A stretch of DNA of 64,000 bases from Schistocerca nitens (GCF_023898315.1 NC_064614.1:705236720-705300719), one strand, 5' to 3'; counted from the first letter of the stretch, positions 23,936 to 36,200 are shown. Notes: generated by a model not told the origin, from the letters alone. A program made the numbers and translations.

Positions 23936-25029
23936 AATACTGTTGAGAGAAAGCTGTGAAGGTGGGCTCAGTATGACATCTCAGCTGGTAATGGCATTCC
24001 TCATAAAAGGCAAGATTCCTGGTATGAGTTCCAGAACAGCATACAGCTTTGGTCTGTCAGAAAGCAACACTTTGCCACAGAGTGAACGATTCGTTCTGGA
24101 AACATCAATGTGGTTTAGTGTGCAACTGAAAAGCATTGGAACTGCAACACTCTCATATGTTAATGAGTTTAAACAAAACAGTGCATTAGACAATGAAATT
24201 ATATAACATCCTTTCTCACACCTTCACATTTCAAACGCTCATACTCCCAACATCATCAGCAGAGTTCTCATTTACCTCTAAAAAAAGTAGTTTACACAGA
24301 GAAAAATGTTCTGATAACAAAGATCCTCTACCAAATTGTAGGATACATTTTCCAAGTGCTAATGAGAGTTGACACTCCAATGAATGTATGTTGATGTATA
24401 TACACAATTTGTTCAAAACAGAAAACACACAGAGAAATCCAACATGATAGCGAAGCCTATGACATACCATTTTGTGCTGTCACACAAAAAACAATTACTA
24501 ACCATAAGGAGCTGCACAGAAAATATGAAATTAAATTGGTGCATGTCTAATAATTGTAAAAAATACTTAGATGCTAAGAAGTTCTGACTTTGAAGCTTCT
24601 CTAAATGAATTACTGAATTCACAAACACACTGACTAAGAATTTCAGATGCTGTAGTATCTATCTCATATAACAATACACATGATGCACTAATTAAACAAA
24701 AATTATAAGTAATTGCCTATTTCCAATGTACAATAACAGTTTGAACGTCTTTGAATTTCTGGTTAAGACTGTCTAGGGACGATTTATTGTTCTACCAAGA
24801 AATGACTGAAGAATCACGTAACATGTTTACTGTTGCTGATGCTTCCAAGCATCAACACAAGCCTCCACCCCACTGCAGCAGAAGCTTATAAGGGTGCGCG
24901 ACCTCAGGTGTATCATTAAATCTAATTTTGCAACTGTGAACCTGTGTTCGGTCAAGCAATGAAAGCTCTGGAAAGAGTTCTTTTGTTCCAGCAGTTTTGT
25001 TTGATTATGCATAACTGTCTGTGACATAC
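23936..25029. other. No recognisable feature
   Basis: Short open frames without motif support; no repeats recognised. Confidence 0.4.
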
Positions 25030-26700
25030 ATTATTCAAAATGACAGCTACTAAACTGACACTCAGATCTCATAATGCTAAAAGGAGTAGGAAGAATAAAA
25101 AATTCACTGCCAATCAGTTACTGAACATTTTAGAAGATAGTGGTTTTGAGTTTGATGATAAAGAATTTTGAATCTCAAAAATGCAGAAACTTGCCATAGT
25201 CACGAGCAGAAACTTTCCACAGTCACGATGGAGTGGAAGCAAAGTTTTCAAATACCTTTTGTGACAATGCAGAATTGGAATATATGTATAATTACAGTAA
25301 TGAAATAATTAATAAAGCCACCTGGCAGAAATTAATGAATCAGGCAAGACTTGATATGATGAAGCACACGACATGCAGTATAATCAGTTTACAAAATGAG
25401 AATGTTTACTTATTCAGTGTTACTAGCAATACACCAATGGACTTCTTTAGGCTGACTTACAGATGACATATTCCAGTATATAGCTGATGAAACAAACAAA
25501 ATTGTGAATATATTTCTGAGTGATAATGCAAAGAATGGGTCTAAGATTTGTAGCTGGAAACCTGTTAGTATTGACAAAATATTTATATTCTTGGGTATTA
25601 CATTATGTACCTGTAAAGTGAAATATATCTGATTACAAGACTACTGGAAGAAAGATATTCTGTTTCAAAAAAGAGTAATAGTGGTGAGTATGAACAGTGA
25701 CAGAGATACGATCATCTTACATTCATTACAGTTTGATAATAATTCAGAGCTACGACATGCAAAGCCAGATATTCAGTTATACAAAATATGACCTAAACTA
25801 AATTATTTTAACAACAGAATGTACCGAGTGCATTATGCAGGAAGGGACCTAAATCACTAATTCTTTGGAGGGGTAGACTGCCATTTAGACTCTATATTCA
25901 AAACAAAAAAGGCCTAAATGTAACACTAAAATGTACATTCTGAAAAATCTGAATGCTTTTATAAATAGGTGCACTGTGTACACAGGGATGTTTGATGATA
26001 TGAATGGAAAGTCCCATGTTGAAAAGGTCTTTATACACTTTTTACAAAAGAAGCTATCTGTTAGACATCATAATTACACAGGTAATTATTACAATAGCTC
26101 TGTACTAGTTAAAATCTTATTGAATATTAAAAAAAGACATGGTTAAATGGAAGGAACACTTCTAAAAAAGTTGTATCTGCAAAAATGGGCAAAGGAAATA
26201 CAATTTTTGCTATAAGCAAAGCATACCGACCAGAAAATGGAAGGACAGACAAGAGGTTGGTTAAATTTCCATGGTATTTCACAATACAATGATACAAGTG
26301 ATGAATTCACACCAACAAATTATCTACAAACCATTGCCAACTGTCAAAAATAACTTGTGTATTTATGGGACTTATAGGCAGGACCAGGCACTGTCATATT
26401 ATTTACGTAAACTAAACATGGACAGCTGCTGGCCAAAAAACTGTTCTTCCATGTAACAGACACACTACTTTTCAACATGCTTGGGGAGTAAAATTATGCT
26501 TTACGAAAACTGAATAAAAATAGTTAAGAGACTACTTATTCCAATGGAAGTTCCAAGAGAGATGAGAAAGAGATCTCTCAATAAAATAGACATTGTGCAG
26601 AAGCAAGAACCAACTGATGGGAAAATGCTAGTCATGAGGAAGTGTAAAGTGGGTCAAACAGAGCAAAGCATATTATCATGAAAAACCATTTCTGAGGCTA
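25030..26700 (+). pseudogene. piggyBac-like transposase relic
   Basis: Blocks of a piggyBac (PGBD-type) transposase follow each other across broken plus-strand frames: NTPMDFFRLT and DDIFQYIADETNKI (25430-25500), WKPVSIDKIFIFLGITLC (about 25555-25610), LQDYWKKDILFQ (25635-25670), SDRDTIILHSLQFDNN (near 25700-25745), VVSAKMGKGNTIFAI (near 26170-26215), and a C-terminal RQDQALSYYLRKLNM followed by KKLFFHVTDTLLFNM (26376-26480). These correspond to the usual TPLDFFxLFFxxE, WxPLxxxEIxxFLGI, DxWxxD and DQxxxxYxxxRK-KWxKKLFFHLLD landmarks. Many stops show it is ancient. I could not define terminal repeats or TTAA flanks. Confidence 0.8.
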
Positions 26701-27419
26701 CAACAGTCCTGGATACTGTTTCAACATGTGATTAGTGAGCATTTGGTTTATAATGGAAATTGTTAATATTTCCAGGCAGATTGATTTCTTTGATATGAGA
26801 ATGTCTGTATGTTTTTTGTTTAATGATTTATAACTGTTTAGGTGCTTCCAAAGCCAGTTTTCTTCTTCTTCACTAAAGATGCACATTTGCTTATCATTCA
26901 AACTGCAGTGTCTTCATATTCACAATAAATCACAGGTGCTATTGAGTTTGTCCAAAGTAATTCTTATGATGCTTACAAACTTACACATGAGCAGAGTGCA
27001 ACTAATGTCATGCATGTTAAATTAGATGTCAGTATTGCAGAAGTACAGAACACAAACTTCAAGATTTTGCTCGAGCACAATTCTGATTCATGCCACACGC
27101 ATACTTACAAGTTTCTACCTGGTAGGTTAACAGCTGATACTTAAGCCTGCAGAAAGTGTGTTTGCACAGTTTACTGGGTTTATCTGTACAAATAGTGTTG
27201 ACAAACTTTCAATCAGTGTTATGGCATATGGACATGGCTGCTGGGCTGAAGATTGCCCAAAGACAAATTATTGTGTTGCCAAATAGCTGAACATAAGCTA
27301 TGGTAACGCAATAGCATATGGTTCTAAAATGCATAAGACACTTATGAGATACTAAAAATTAAATACTGACACAACAAAGAAGTGTCATTTGCAATCAGTC
27401 ACTTATTTCAAATGTATAC
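26701..27419. other. No recognisable feature
   Basis: May include the 3' remainder of the piggyBac-like element, but I see no further motifs or terminal repeats. Confidence 0.35.
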
Positions 27420-28260
27420 GTGGTGTCTGTTCTTTTGGACATGCTTGAAATAGCAGAAAACATTTTGATCGTGCAGCCACTACGAATAATCAAGACATAA
27501 AGGAATTAAAGACATTAGGTGCCATTGGGCATTGATTTATATCAATGAGGCAGGCCAAAAATTGGTGCCGGATCTATATTCCAACCCAGGTCTCCTGCTT
27601 ACTAGGCAGATACACTGATTACTGCACTTTCCGGACACAGTGGTCACTGCAACCACATGACTACCCTAGCATGTCTCCTGTCAGACCCAAATTCTCAACT
27701 TATACTACACACTACTGATTAGTGCCCCTGTTCATTAGCCTCATTATTCTCAGCATCTCTTCAATTCCACTAAGAGTCCGATCTCAGTATAAATCAGTGT
27801 CCACTGGCAGTAACGCCTTTAATTCCTTTGCATGTTGATTCATAGTGGCTGAAGGATCAAAATTGTGTCTATTCTTCTGGGCATGTCTGAAAGAAGAGAC
27901 ACTAAATACAGATAATTAATGTGAAGATGGCCAATGATCCCTTCAATGTGGATGCACACCAACCCTGAAACCTTATGGGAATTGCTGAGATGCCGCGAGT
28001 AATGAGACTAATGAGCTGGAGCGCTTATCAATAGTGTGTGGTATAAGTTGAGAATTTGGGTCTGATGGGAGGCGTGCTAGGGTAGTTGATGTGGTTGTAG
28101 TGTCCTCCATGTCTGGATGGTGCAGTGGTAAGTGCATCAACCTAGTAAGCAGGAGACCCGTGTTTGAATCCTAGACCAGCACAAACTTTCAACTTGCCTC
28201 ATTGATATACAATGTCAAATAGAAGCTAATGTCTTTCATTCCTTTGTGTCTTATTTGCTG
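27420..28260. repeat. tRNA-like foldback: inverted pair with nested shorter inverted repeat
   Basis: Two copies of a repeat of about 280 bp lie head to head: 27495-27775 and, inverted, 27980-28260. Shared blocks include CAGACCCAAATTCTCAACTT (27702) against its inverse near 28050, and GTCTCCTGCTTACTAGG against CCTAGTAAGCAGGAGAC near 28142. Each carries a tRNA-like core; in the right copy it reads GATGGTGCAGTGGTAAGTGC (A-box-like) and GTTTGAATCC (B box). A second inverted pair spans 27420-27500 and 27825-27905 (TGTCTGTTCTTTTGGACATG against CATGTCTGAAAGAAGAGACA). It encodes no protein. Confidence 0.65.
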
Positions 28261-29339
28261 TGTACAAGAAGTAATTTGTAACCAGAGACTGCCCTAGTCT
28301 ACATCATACAGGAATAAGTGCACTACCTTGCTGCCCAAGGTGATATTGAAGTTACATTAACCAGCTAATCCAGCACCAGTATTTAAAATTTATTGAGATA
28401 GTAATTTTGTTTTATAGTTTACATAAAAAATGTAGTGTGCAGAATCTTCATTTATTAACACACAAAAAGACTAACACAAACAATTAGTCATTCAATTTTT
28501 AAAATAACAAAAATATTTAAAGACTACTTTCTAAGCTTCAGCTTTTAAAATTTTTTGACAATGTCACTAATTTGAATTCAACTTAAAAGGAGGGCCCAAC
28601 TGAGCAAATGAGTCGTAAGTGTTTAAAAGCATGTCACCCATGTATAATAGGTCTGTTGACAATGTTTAAATGTAAAATACAATTAGTAATATCACAGCTT
28701 TCAGTACAAATTAATAATTAGCTTAGTGACAGATTGTACATTCAGCCTTCGGTGCTCTCTGGAGTAGGTGCCCAGGTCAGCGCACCCCTTGCTTTAAATG
28801 GGTAAGGAGTATGAGTAAATTATCTCTGCTTGGCAGGTTCCTTTTTTCTACCTACCATTTTTGGAAAAATTCTCAGTATGACCATGTATTTAAACAGATT
28901 TAAACCCAAATGTTAGACTGAACACCACATAGGTTTACTATGCACAATTCTGCTACAGGTGGTACGAGCTGACCTTTCCCTTACCACTGAACTAACTAAC
29001 GCAGTCATTTACAAGGGGATTACAGTTTAGTGTGGACTCTGAATCATGGTAAAATTTCATATTTTTCACATTAAAATAATATTGCAGCTATATGTAACAG
29101 AAAACGTCCTAGGCCTGACTGTAGACTGAACACTGGACCTCTCAATATGTAGTCTAACACTAACTTTTTACATGCCAAAGTTAATTTATTACTTTATGAG
29201 ATCTCCAGTGTATAACTGAATTTGCCTTTAAACATGTAATACAGTATCAACACACACATCATAATATGAAGCTACAATATGTTTAGCTTGGAGTGAGTAT
29301 CAAACTTCACAAAAACACTAATGTCTGACATAATCAGAA
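28261..29339. other. No recognisable feature
   Basis: Intronic DNA of CHERP, AT-rich, with no motif or open frame that I can support. Confidence 0.4.
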
Positions 29340-29390
29340 CACACACACACACAAACAAACACAGAGAGAGAAAGAGAGAGAGAGAGAGGG
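29340..29390 (-). repeat. Compound AC/AG microsatellite next to a CHERP donor site
   Basis: On the plus strand AC repeats, then ACAA units and AG repeats run up to within about 8 bp of the G-patch exon donor. In the CHERP transcript this gives a CU-rich tract followed by UG repeats immediately after the 5' splice site. Confidence 0.85.
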
Positions 29391-29397
29391 GTCTTAC

Positions 29398-29542
29398 CTC
29401 ACCACCTGAAATAGGTTGTTCAATGCCTTGTTCTTTGACACCCAAGCCCGCTCCACTCCAACCCATTTTACGTAACATTTGATGTCCTTTATTACTTTCG
29501 TCCAGCTGACGCTGAGCTTCTGTTTTCGAATATGTTGAACCG
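29398..29542 (-). CDS. CHERP: CHERP/SCAF6 orthologue, G-patch exon
   Basis: This internal exon of 145 bp encodes a G-patch, a glycine-rich RNA-processing module that in several proteins activates DEAH-box helicases. The diagnostic run is SNKGHQMLRKMGWSGAGLG, followed by VKEQGIEQPISGGE, which is close to the CHERP G-patch. The acceptor is TTTAG|CGGTTC and the donor is GAG|GTAAGA. The first base completes the codon left open by the RS exon at 48045-48167, and the exon ends in phase 0, continuing into 9211-9339. The upstream intron is about 18.5 kb and the downstream intron about 20 kb. A CT-rich tract followed by GT repeats in the transcript lies only about 10 nt beyond the donor. The open frame that runs past the donor into this microsatellite is not protein. 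Confidence 0.9.
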
Positions 29543-29966
29543 CTAAAGAAAAATACTTAAATATGTAAGTCCATACAATGAAACAAAAGTTGTAAGACTA
29601 ACTTAAGATCACTCTACAGTTAAATCATTAAATGCAACCAACAAAAGTGATAGTACATCAATAGCGTCAAAGAAGTTATAAAGTTATTTTACAGCTGGTA
29701 TGCAACAACAGTAGACTACACTCAAAATACTGCTCACAAAGTAAAACTCAACCAATTTTTTCATCATGAACCACTATGTTAGAAGCTGTCTCCAATTATT
29801 ACATTTATTTAACACTTGCCTCCTATGAAATGCAAACAAACCTTTATGAGGGAATACAAAACTATATAAATGAACTAAATGAGTCTGTTAGCTTTTTATA
29901 TTACAATTTTGCACAGAGCACAACTTAATCATAGCTAACACTTGGTTTAAGAATCATGAAAGAAGG

Positions 29967-30485
29967 TTGTACACATGGAAGAACCCTGGAGATACTAAAA
30001 GGTATCAGATAGATTATATAATGGTAAGACAGAGATTTAGGAACCAGATTTTAAATTGTAAGACATTTCCAGGGGCAGATGTGGACTCTGACCACAATCT
30101 ACTGATTATGACCTGTAGATTAAAACTGAAGAAACTGCAAAAAGGTGGGAATTTAAGGAGATGCGACCTGGATAAACTGAAAGAACCAGAGGTTGTGCAG
30201 AGTTTCAGAGAGAGAATAAGGGAACAATTGACAGGAATGGGGGAAATAAATACAGTAGAAGAAGAATGGGTAGCTTTGAGGGATGAAATAGTGAAGGCAG
30301 CAGAGGCTCAAATAGGTAAAAAGACGAGGGCTAGTAGAAATCCTTGGGTAACAGAAGAAATATTGAATTTAATTGATGAAAGGAGAAAATATAAAAATGC
30401 AGTAAATGAAGCAGCAAAAAGGAATACAAACGTCTCAAAAATGAGATCGACAGGAAGTGCAAAATGGCTAAGCAGGGATGGCTAG
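29967..30485 (+). pseudogene. LINE endonuclease C-terminal part and linker
   Basis: 172 codons from the truncated endonuclease (YTWKNPGDTKRYQIDYIMV, VDSDHNLLIMTCRLK) into the linker between endonuclease and RT (ASRNPWVTEEILNLIDERRK). The true frame is lost at about 30412 in an A-rich run, so the last 25 residues are out of frame; the natural continuation is in the RT frame. Confidence 0.85.
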
Positions 30486-32239
30486 AGGACAAATGTAAGG
30501 ATGTAGAGGCTTATCTTACTAGGGGTAAGATAGATACTGCCTACAGGAAAATTAAAGAGACCTTTGGAGATAAGAGAACCACTTGTATGAACATCAAGAG
30601 CTCAGATGGAAACCCAGTTCTAAGCAAAGAAGGGAAAGCAGAAAGGTGGAAGGAGTATATAGAGGGTCTATACAAGGGCGATGTACTTGAGGACAATATT
30701 ATGGAAATGGAAGAGGATGTAGATGAAGATGAAATGGGAGATACGATACTGCGTGAAGAGTTTGACAGAGCACTGAAAGACCTGAATCGAAACAAGGCCC
30801 CCGGAGTAGACAACATTCCATTAGAACTACTGGCGGCCTTGGGAGAGCCAGTCCTGACAAAACTCTACCATCTGGTGAGCAAGATGTATGAAACAGGCGA
30901 AATACCCTCAGACTTCAAGAAGAATATAATAATTCCAATCCCAAAGAAAGCAGGTGTTGACAGATGTGAAAATTACCGAACTATCAGTTTAATAAGCCAC
31001 GGCTGCAAAATACTAACGCGAATTCTTTACAGACGAATGGAAAAACTAGTAGAAGCCGACCTCGGGGAAGATCAGTTTGGATTCTGTAGAAATACTGGAA
31101 CACATGAGGCAATACTGACCCTACGACTTTTCTTAGAAGAAAGATTAAGGAAAGGCAAACCTACGTTTCTAGCATTTGTAGACTTAGAGAAAGCTTTTGA
31201 TAACATTAACTGGAATACTCTCTTTCAAATTCTAAAGGTAGCAGGGGTAAAATACAGGGAGCGAAAGGCTATTTACAATTTGTACAGCAACCAGATGGCA
31301 GTTATAAGAGTCGAGGGACATGAAAGGGAAGCAGTGGTTGGGAAGGGAGTAAGACAGGGTTGTAGCCTCTCCCCGATGTTATTCAATCTGTATATTGAGC
31401 AAGCAGTAAAGGAAACAAAAGAAAAATTTGGAGTAGGTATTAAAATCCATGGAGAAGAAATAAAAACTTTGAGGTTTGCCGATGACATTGTAATTCTGTC
31501 AGAGACAGCAAAGGACTTGGAAGAGCAGTTGAGCGGAATGGATGGTGTCTTGAAGGGAGGATATAAGATGAACATCAACAAAAGCAAAACGAGGATAATG
31601 GAATGTAGTCGAATAAAGTCGGGTGATGTTGAGGGTATTAGAGTAGGAAACGAGACACTTAAAGTAGTAAAGGAGTTTTGCTATTTGGGGAGCAAAATAA
31701 CTGATGATGGTCGAAGTAGAGAGGATATAAAATGTAGACTGGCAATGGCAAGGAAAGTGTTTCTGAAGAAGAGAAATTTGTTAACATCGAGTATAGATTT
31801 AAGTGTCAGGAAGTCATTTCTGAAAGTATTTGTATGGAGTGTAGCCATGTATGGAAGTGAAACATGGACGGTAAATAGTTTGGACAAGAAGAGAATAGAA
31901 GCTTTCGAAATGTGGTGCTACAAAAGAATGCTGAAGATTAGATGGGTAGATCACATACCTAATGAGGAGGTACTAAATAGGATTGGGGAGAAGAGGAGTT
32001 TGTGGCACAACTTGACCAGAAGAAGGGATCGGTTGGTAAGACATGTTCTGAGGCATCAAGGGGTCACCAATTTAGTATTGGAGGGCAGCGTGGAGGGTAA
32101 AAATTGTAGGGGGAGACCAAGAGATGAATACACTAAGCAGATTCAGAAGGATGTAGGTTGCAGTAGGTACTGGGAGATGAAGAAGCTTGCACAGGATAGA
32201 GTAGCATGGAGAGCTGCATCAAACCAGTCTCAGGACTGA
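30464..32239 (+). CDS. LINE reverse transcriptase, intact 591-codon frame
   Basis: The reverse transcriptase and C-terminal region of the LINE. Blocks in order: NKAPGVDNIPLELL, PSDFKKNIIIPIPKKAG, CENYRTISLISHGCKIL, DQFGFCRNTGTHEAI, LAFVDLEKAFDNINW (motif A), KGVRQGCSLSPMLFNLYIEQ (motif B), LRFADDIVILSE (motif C with both aspartates), FCYLGSKITDDGRS (thumb) and WCYKRMLKIRWVDHIPNEEV near the C-terminus, closing in SNQSQD. All catalytic residues are present, so an RT could in principle be made, but the endonuclease is truncated. The listed start is the first ATG in frame and not a natural initiator. Confidence 0.9.
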   Translation: MAKQGWLEDKCKDVEAYLTRGKIDTAYRKIKETFGDKRTTCMNIKSSDGNPVLSKEGKAERWKEYIEGLYKGDVLEDNIMEMEEDVDEDEMGDTILREEFDRALKDLNRNKAPGVDNIPLELLAALGEPVLTKLYHLVSKMYETGEIPSDFKKNIIIPIPKKAGVDRCENYRTISLISHGCKILTRILYRRMEKLVEADLGEDQFGFCRNTGTHEAILTLRLFLEERLRKGKPTFLAFVDLEKAFDNINWNTLFQILKVAGVKYRERKAIYNLYSNQMAVIRVEGHEREAVVGKGVRQGCSLSPMLFNLYIEQAVKETKEKFGVGIKIHGEEIKTLRFADDIVILSETAKDLEEQLSGMDGVLKGGYKMNINKSKTRIMECSRIKSGDVEGIRVGNETLKVVKEFCYLGSKITDDGRSREDIKCRLAMARKVFLKKRNLLTSSIDLSVRKSFLKVFVWSVAMYGSETWTVNSLDKKRIEAFEMWCYKRMLKIRWVDHIPNEEVLNRIGEKRSLWHNLTRRRDRLVRHVLRHQGVTNLVLEGSVEGKNCRGRPRDEYTKQIQKDVGCSRYWEMKKLAQDRVAWRAASNQSQD

Positions 32240-32384
32240 AGACCACAACAACAACATGGTAATGAGAAGTTCAGAGTAGAATACAAGTAACAGAAGGGGT
32301 AAAGATAGGCATCGGGAAGTCAACACACACATAAATGAGACTGAAAAAGAAAAAAACTTGAGACACTTTCATTTCTGAAAAACA

Positions 32385-33235
32385 GCTTGTTATCAGAAGA
32401 TGTGCTGACATTCTGTCGAGATTATACAGTTTGCCAAAAATTCACAAAAAATGGTTAACACTGCAGTGTAAAGTGAGTAATTTGGGTAAGCCCATTTACA
32501 ACTTGGCTAAGTATCTAGGCGCCTATTTGTAGCCCTCACATTGGAAAATGTGAATCCCATATTATTACCGAGTCAATGGTATTTATCAAGTTTTTGAAGT
32601 GTTTATGTCTTGGGTCCTCAATTTAGCTATAAGTTTTGATATAGTGTGCCTTTTTACCTGGGTTACTCTCGAAGAGCTCTTGATCTAAGTGGTAATGGTA
32701 AGTTCCTATAGGACCAAAATGCTGAGGTCATCAGTCCCTAGGCTTACATACTACTTAATGTAACTTAAACTAACTTACGCTAAGGACAACACACACATCC
32801 ATGCCTAAGGGTGGACTTGAACCTCCGACGGGGAGCGCCGTGCAAACCATGGCAAGGTGCCCCTAGACCACGCGGCTACCCCACGTGGCTCTTCATCTTA
32901 ATTAGAGAAAAACCGGACATGGAAATGATGAAGTGGTTCACTGAACCCTCTGCCAGTCACTTAATTGTGAATTACAGAGTAGTCTTGTGCATGTTCCTAT
33001 ATGATGTAGAAGAAGAAAATTTGCCATCGTGTGTTGACACTGACTTGATCTTTTATTGAATGCCCACAACCATTTCTTTGATCACTTTAATTTCTTTCAC
33101 CCAGCATCAAGTTTACAATGGTGGGCAGAAGAAATGGAAAGCTTCCCTTTCTGGAAAGGATGATGGGCCTCTGGGTCACAATGTTTATATAAACAGCAGT
33201 CAAATGAAAATGAGACAGATGGAAAAAAGTAAGTA
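32385..33235 (+). pseudogene. Penelope-like element A, RT fragment interrupted by a SINE
   Basis: Before the SINE: LSRLYSLPKIHKKW, GKPIYNLAKYLGAYL and SFDIVCLFTWVTLEELLI (about 32410-32687), matching the YGLPKIHKP, YxLAKYLxxLL and SFDVVSLFTxVPxxE blocks of Penelope-type RTs. After the SINE: FFDHFNFFHP and a GxLGHxVYRKPTxTDxY-like block around 33150-33220 (LGHNVYINS). Frames are shifted and interrupted, and no GIY-YIG domain follows before the next element begins near 33290. Different in sequence from element B downstream. Confidence 0.7.
32688..32887 (-). repeat. tRNA-headed SINE, full length
   Basis: A 200-bp SINE on the minus strand, flanked by GCTCTTGATCTA (32676-32687) and GCTCTTCATCTTA (32888-32900), an imperfect target duplication inside Penelope-like element A. 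It has a tRNA-like head with A-box-like TGGTCTAGGGGC and B-box GAGGTTCAAGTCC, the body GTTAGTTTAAGTTACATTAA and the tail TGATGACCTCAGCATTTTGG. Same family as 15605-15767 and 45051-45233. Confidence 0.88.
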
Positions 33236-33289
33236 AACAGTTTATATAAAGAAAAAAGTGGTCTTGGTTGCAGTATTAAATTTTTCAAT

Positions 33290-36200
33290 TATTTCCCAAT
33301 GACTCATTTCAGACTCACCAGATACCAGTCCCACATACTGTTCCTGCATTGTTGCTTCCTCACTGAATCCCCCCTAATGGCCTTACCATCAAATTACCCA
33401 TCTCTGGCTGCCACCTCTCCTTCCACAATAACCTCCACCTGTTCAAATTCTGCCAATCCTTACTCTCACCAACATAGTCCTGCAAAACCACATCGACCAA
33501 GCCCAAACCTCCTTGTAGTACCTTCGCTCCATCTGCAAGATTCTCCTGCTATGCAATCTTAAATTCCTGGAACCCATAACACACATTCAAACTCTTGCCC
33601 TGCAGGAACTTGAGCAACATGCTCAACGCCACCTCGCTCTCCAAACCTCGCTCTCCATCCTGCTCATTTCCTGCTCCCGCCTTGGAGTACAAATGTCCAC
33701 CACCTCTACAAGCTCCAAACCTCCCCCACATCCCCTCATAGCTGATAAACCCTGTCTCGCAGACCTACTACACTTATCCCACCTTCAAAAATTCCCTCCC
33801 ACCACCACACAGAATCCAGAACCTAAACAGACCTGCAACACTCTTATGAACCTTTCCTCCAGAAGCCTTAGCCCCACAGGAATATCAGTCCTTTCCAAAG
33901 GCCTCACCTTTTGCCCCACTACAAAATTCAATCATCTTGGACTTGTTAAAGACCTTCTCTCCTTCCCCGGTCCCTACAGTGGAAACACTTTTTCTCCACC
34001 AAATCCACCAATCAGACTCAACCGAAGACCAATACTGAACCTTGCCTAACTCAGTTCACTCCTCCATCCAAGCGTGATCCACCCCCACAGCCACCAAACC
34101 ATCCCCTGTTAAATTTCTAGAATTTCTTAACCTCAAACCTCACCATCATTCCCCAAATTCCTCAACATACAGAGTAACTTTACATTTGCAGAAAGAACCA
34201 CAGTCCAACCATCTAAAAATTGATCCCGACCTTATTATCCTACCTGCAGACAAAGGCTCCCACCACTGTTGTTCTGAACCGCAAGGATTACCTGGCAGAC
34301 GGACTCCACCAGTTGTCAGGTACTTCCACCTACAAACCTTGCACCATTTCAGTAATCCAGCATGATCTCCAGTCATTACTCAAGTCCTTAGGCCCATCCC
34401 AGAACTGCTCCCAAGTGTCCATCTCTCTACTCACCCCTACCACTCCCTGCACTCCTACCTTCTACATGCTTCCTAAAGTCCATAATCCTAACCACCCAGG
34501 AAGCCCCATTGTGGCCGGTTACTGTGCCTCATAGATCAACACCTTCAACCTATTACCCACAACATATCCTCTTATATAAAAGATACCAACCATTTCCTCC
34601 ACTGACTCTCCACAGTTCCTGTCCCTTTACCACATGGTAACCTGCTCGTCACTATTGATGCCACCTCTCTGTCCACTAACATTCCTAATGCCCATGGCCT
34701 TACTGCTATGGAACACCACCTTTCCCAATGCCCGACGGACTCCAAACCAACAACCTCCTTCCTAGTCATCATGACTAACTATATCCTCACCCACAATTAC
34801 TTCTCCTTTGAAGGCATTACCTACAAACAAATCCGCAGTACGGCTATGGGCACGTGTGTGGCACCATCCTATGCCAACCAATTCATGAGCCATCCTAAAA
34901 GTCCAGAATCCTAAACCCCTCACCTAGTTCAGATTCCTGATGACATCTTTGCTACCTGGATTGAAGGTGAGGACACCCTATTCCCATTCCTCCAGAACCT
35001 CAACAACTTCTCACCCACTTGCTTCACCTAGTCCTCCTCAACCCAACAAGCCACCTTCCTAGATGTTGACCTCCACCTTGAAGATGGCTACATGAGTACC
35101 CCCTGTCCATATCAAACCTACTAACCACCAGCAATACCTCCATTTCGACATCTGCCACCCATTCCATACCAAGAAGTCCCTTTCGTACAGCCTAGGCACC
35201 TGTGGTCGTTGCTTCTGCAGTGACGAACAGTCTTTCTCGAAACATACCGAGGGTCTCATGAGGGTCTCACTGAAGCCTTCACTGACCGTAATTATCCTCC
35301 AAACGTTGTACAAAAACAGATCTCCTGTGCCTTATCCTTCCGGACTACCACCACCTCCCAAAGTCTCACCATCCGGCCACAGCAGAGCATTCCCCCTTGT
35401 AACTCAGTACCACCCAGGACTGGAGCAACTGAATTACATTCTCTGCCAGGTTTTCGATTACCTCTCATCTTGCCCTGAAATGAGAACTGTCCTCACCACT
35501 ATCCTTCCCACCCCTCCTACCGTGGTATTCCGCCATCCACCGAACCTACACAATATACTCGTCCATCCTTACACAACCCCTGCTCCCAATCCCTTACCTC
35601 ATGGCTCATACCCCTGTAATAGAACTAGATGCAAGACCTGTCCCGAACATCCTCCCACTACCACCTACTCCAGTCCGGTCATGATCACCACCTGTCCCAT
35701 CAAAGGCAAGGCTACCTGAGAAACCAGTCATGTTGTCTACAAGCTATGCTGCAACCATTGCGCTGCATTCTATGTAGGCATGACAAATAACAAGCTGTCT
35801 GTTCACATAAATGACCACTGACAAACTGTGGCCAAGAAACAAGTGGACCATCCTGTTGCCGAACACGCTGCCAAACATGATATCCTTTATTTCAATGACT
35901 GGTTCACAGCTTGTGCCGTATGGATCCTTCTCGCCAACACCAGCTTTTCTGAATTGTGCACGTGGGAACTTTCTCTGCAATACATCCTATGTTCCAGTAA
36001 CCCTCCCAGCCTCAACCTTCGTTAGTCACTATCCTCACCCATCCAGCTCCTTCCCTGCTCCCATTCCAGCACTACATAGCTGTCACTCCACCACCGCACC
36101 CAATATTTTCATTTTTATTATTTTTCTCTCCTTTTCCACTACTTCCCCCCCCCCTCTTCCCACCACTCCCCTGTCCTCCGTCTAACCTGCAGCATTTCAC

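Larger units (their letters stand above)
29907..32260 (+). mobile_element. Endonuclease/RT LINE (RTE-like), 5'-truncated with intact RT
   Basis: A non-LTR retrotransposon truncated within its endonuclease at about 29907 (first readable block FCTEHNLIIANTWFKNHERR) and ending after the stop codon at 32239 in GACTGAAGACCACAACAACA, the ACA-rich tail shared by the fragments near 9090 and 19635. The endonuclease end holds RRLYTWKNPGDTKRYQIDYI and the catalytic DSDHNLLIM. The RT domain is open and complete. A single-base deletion near 30412 separates endonuclease from RT. This is the best-preserved member of the family in the window. It lies in a CHERP intron, antisense to the gene. Confidence 0.9.
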
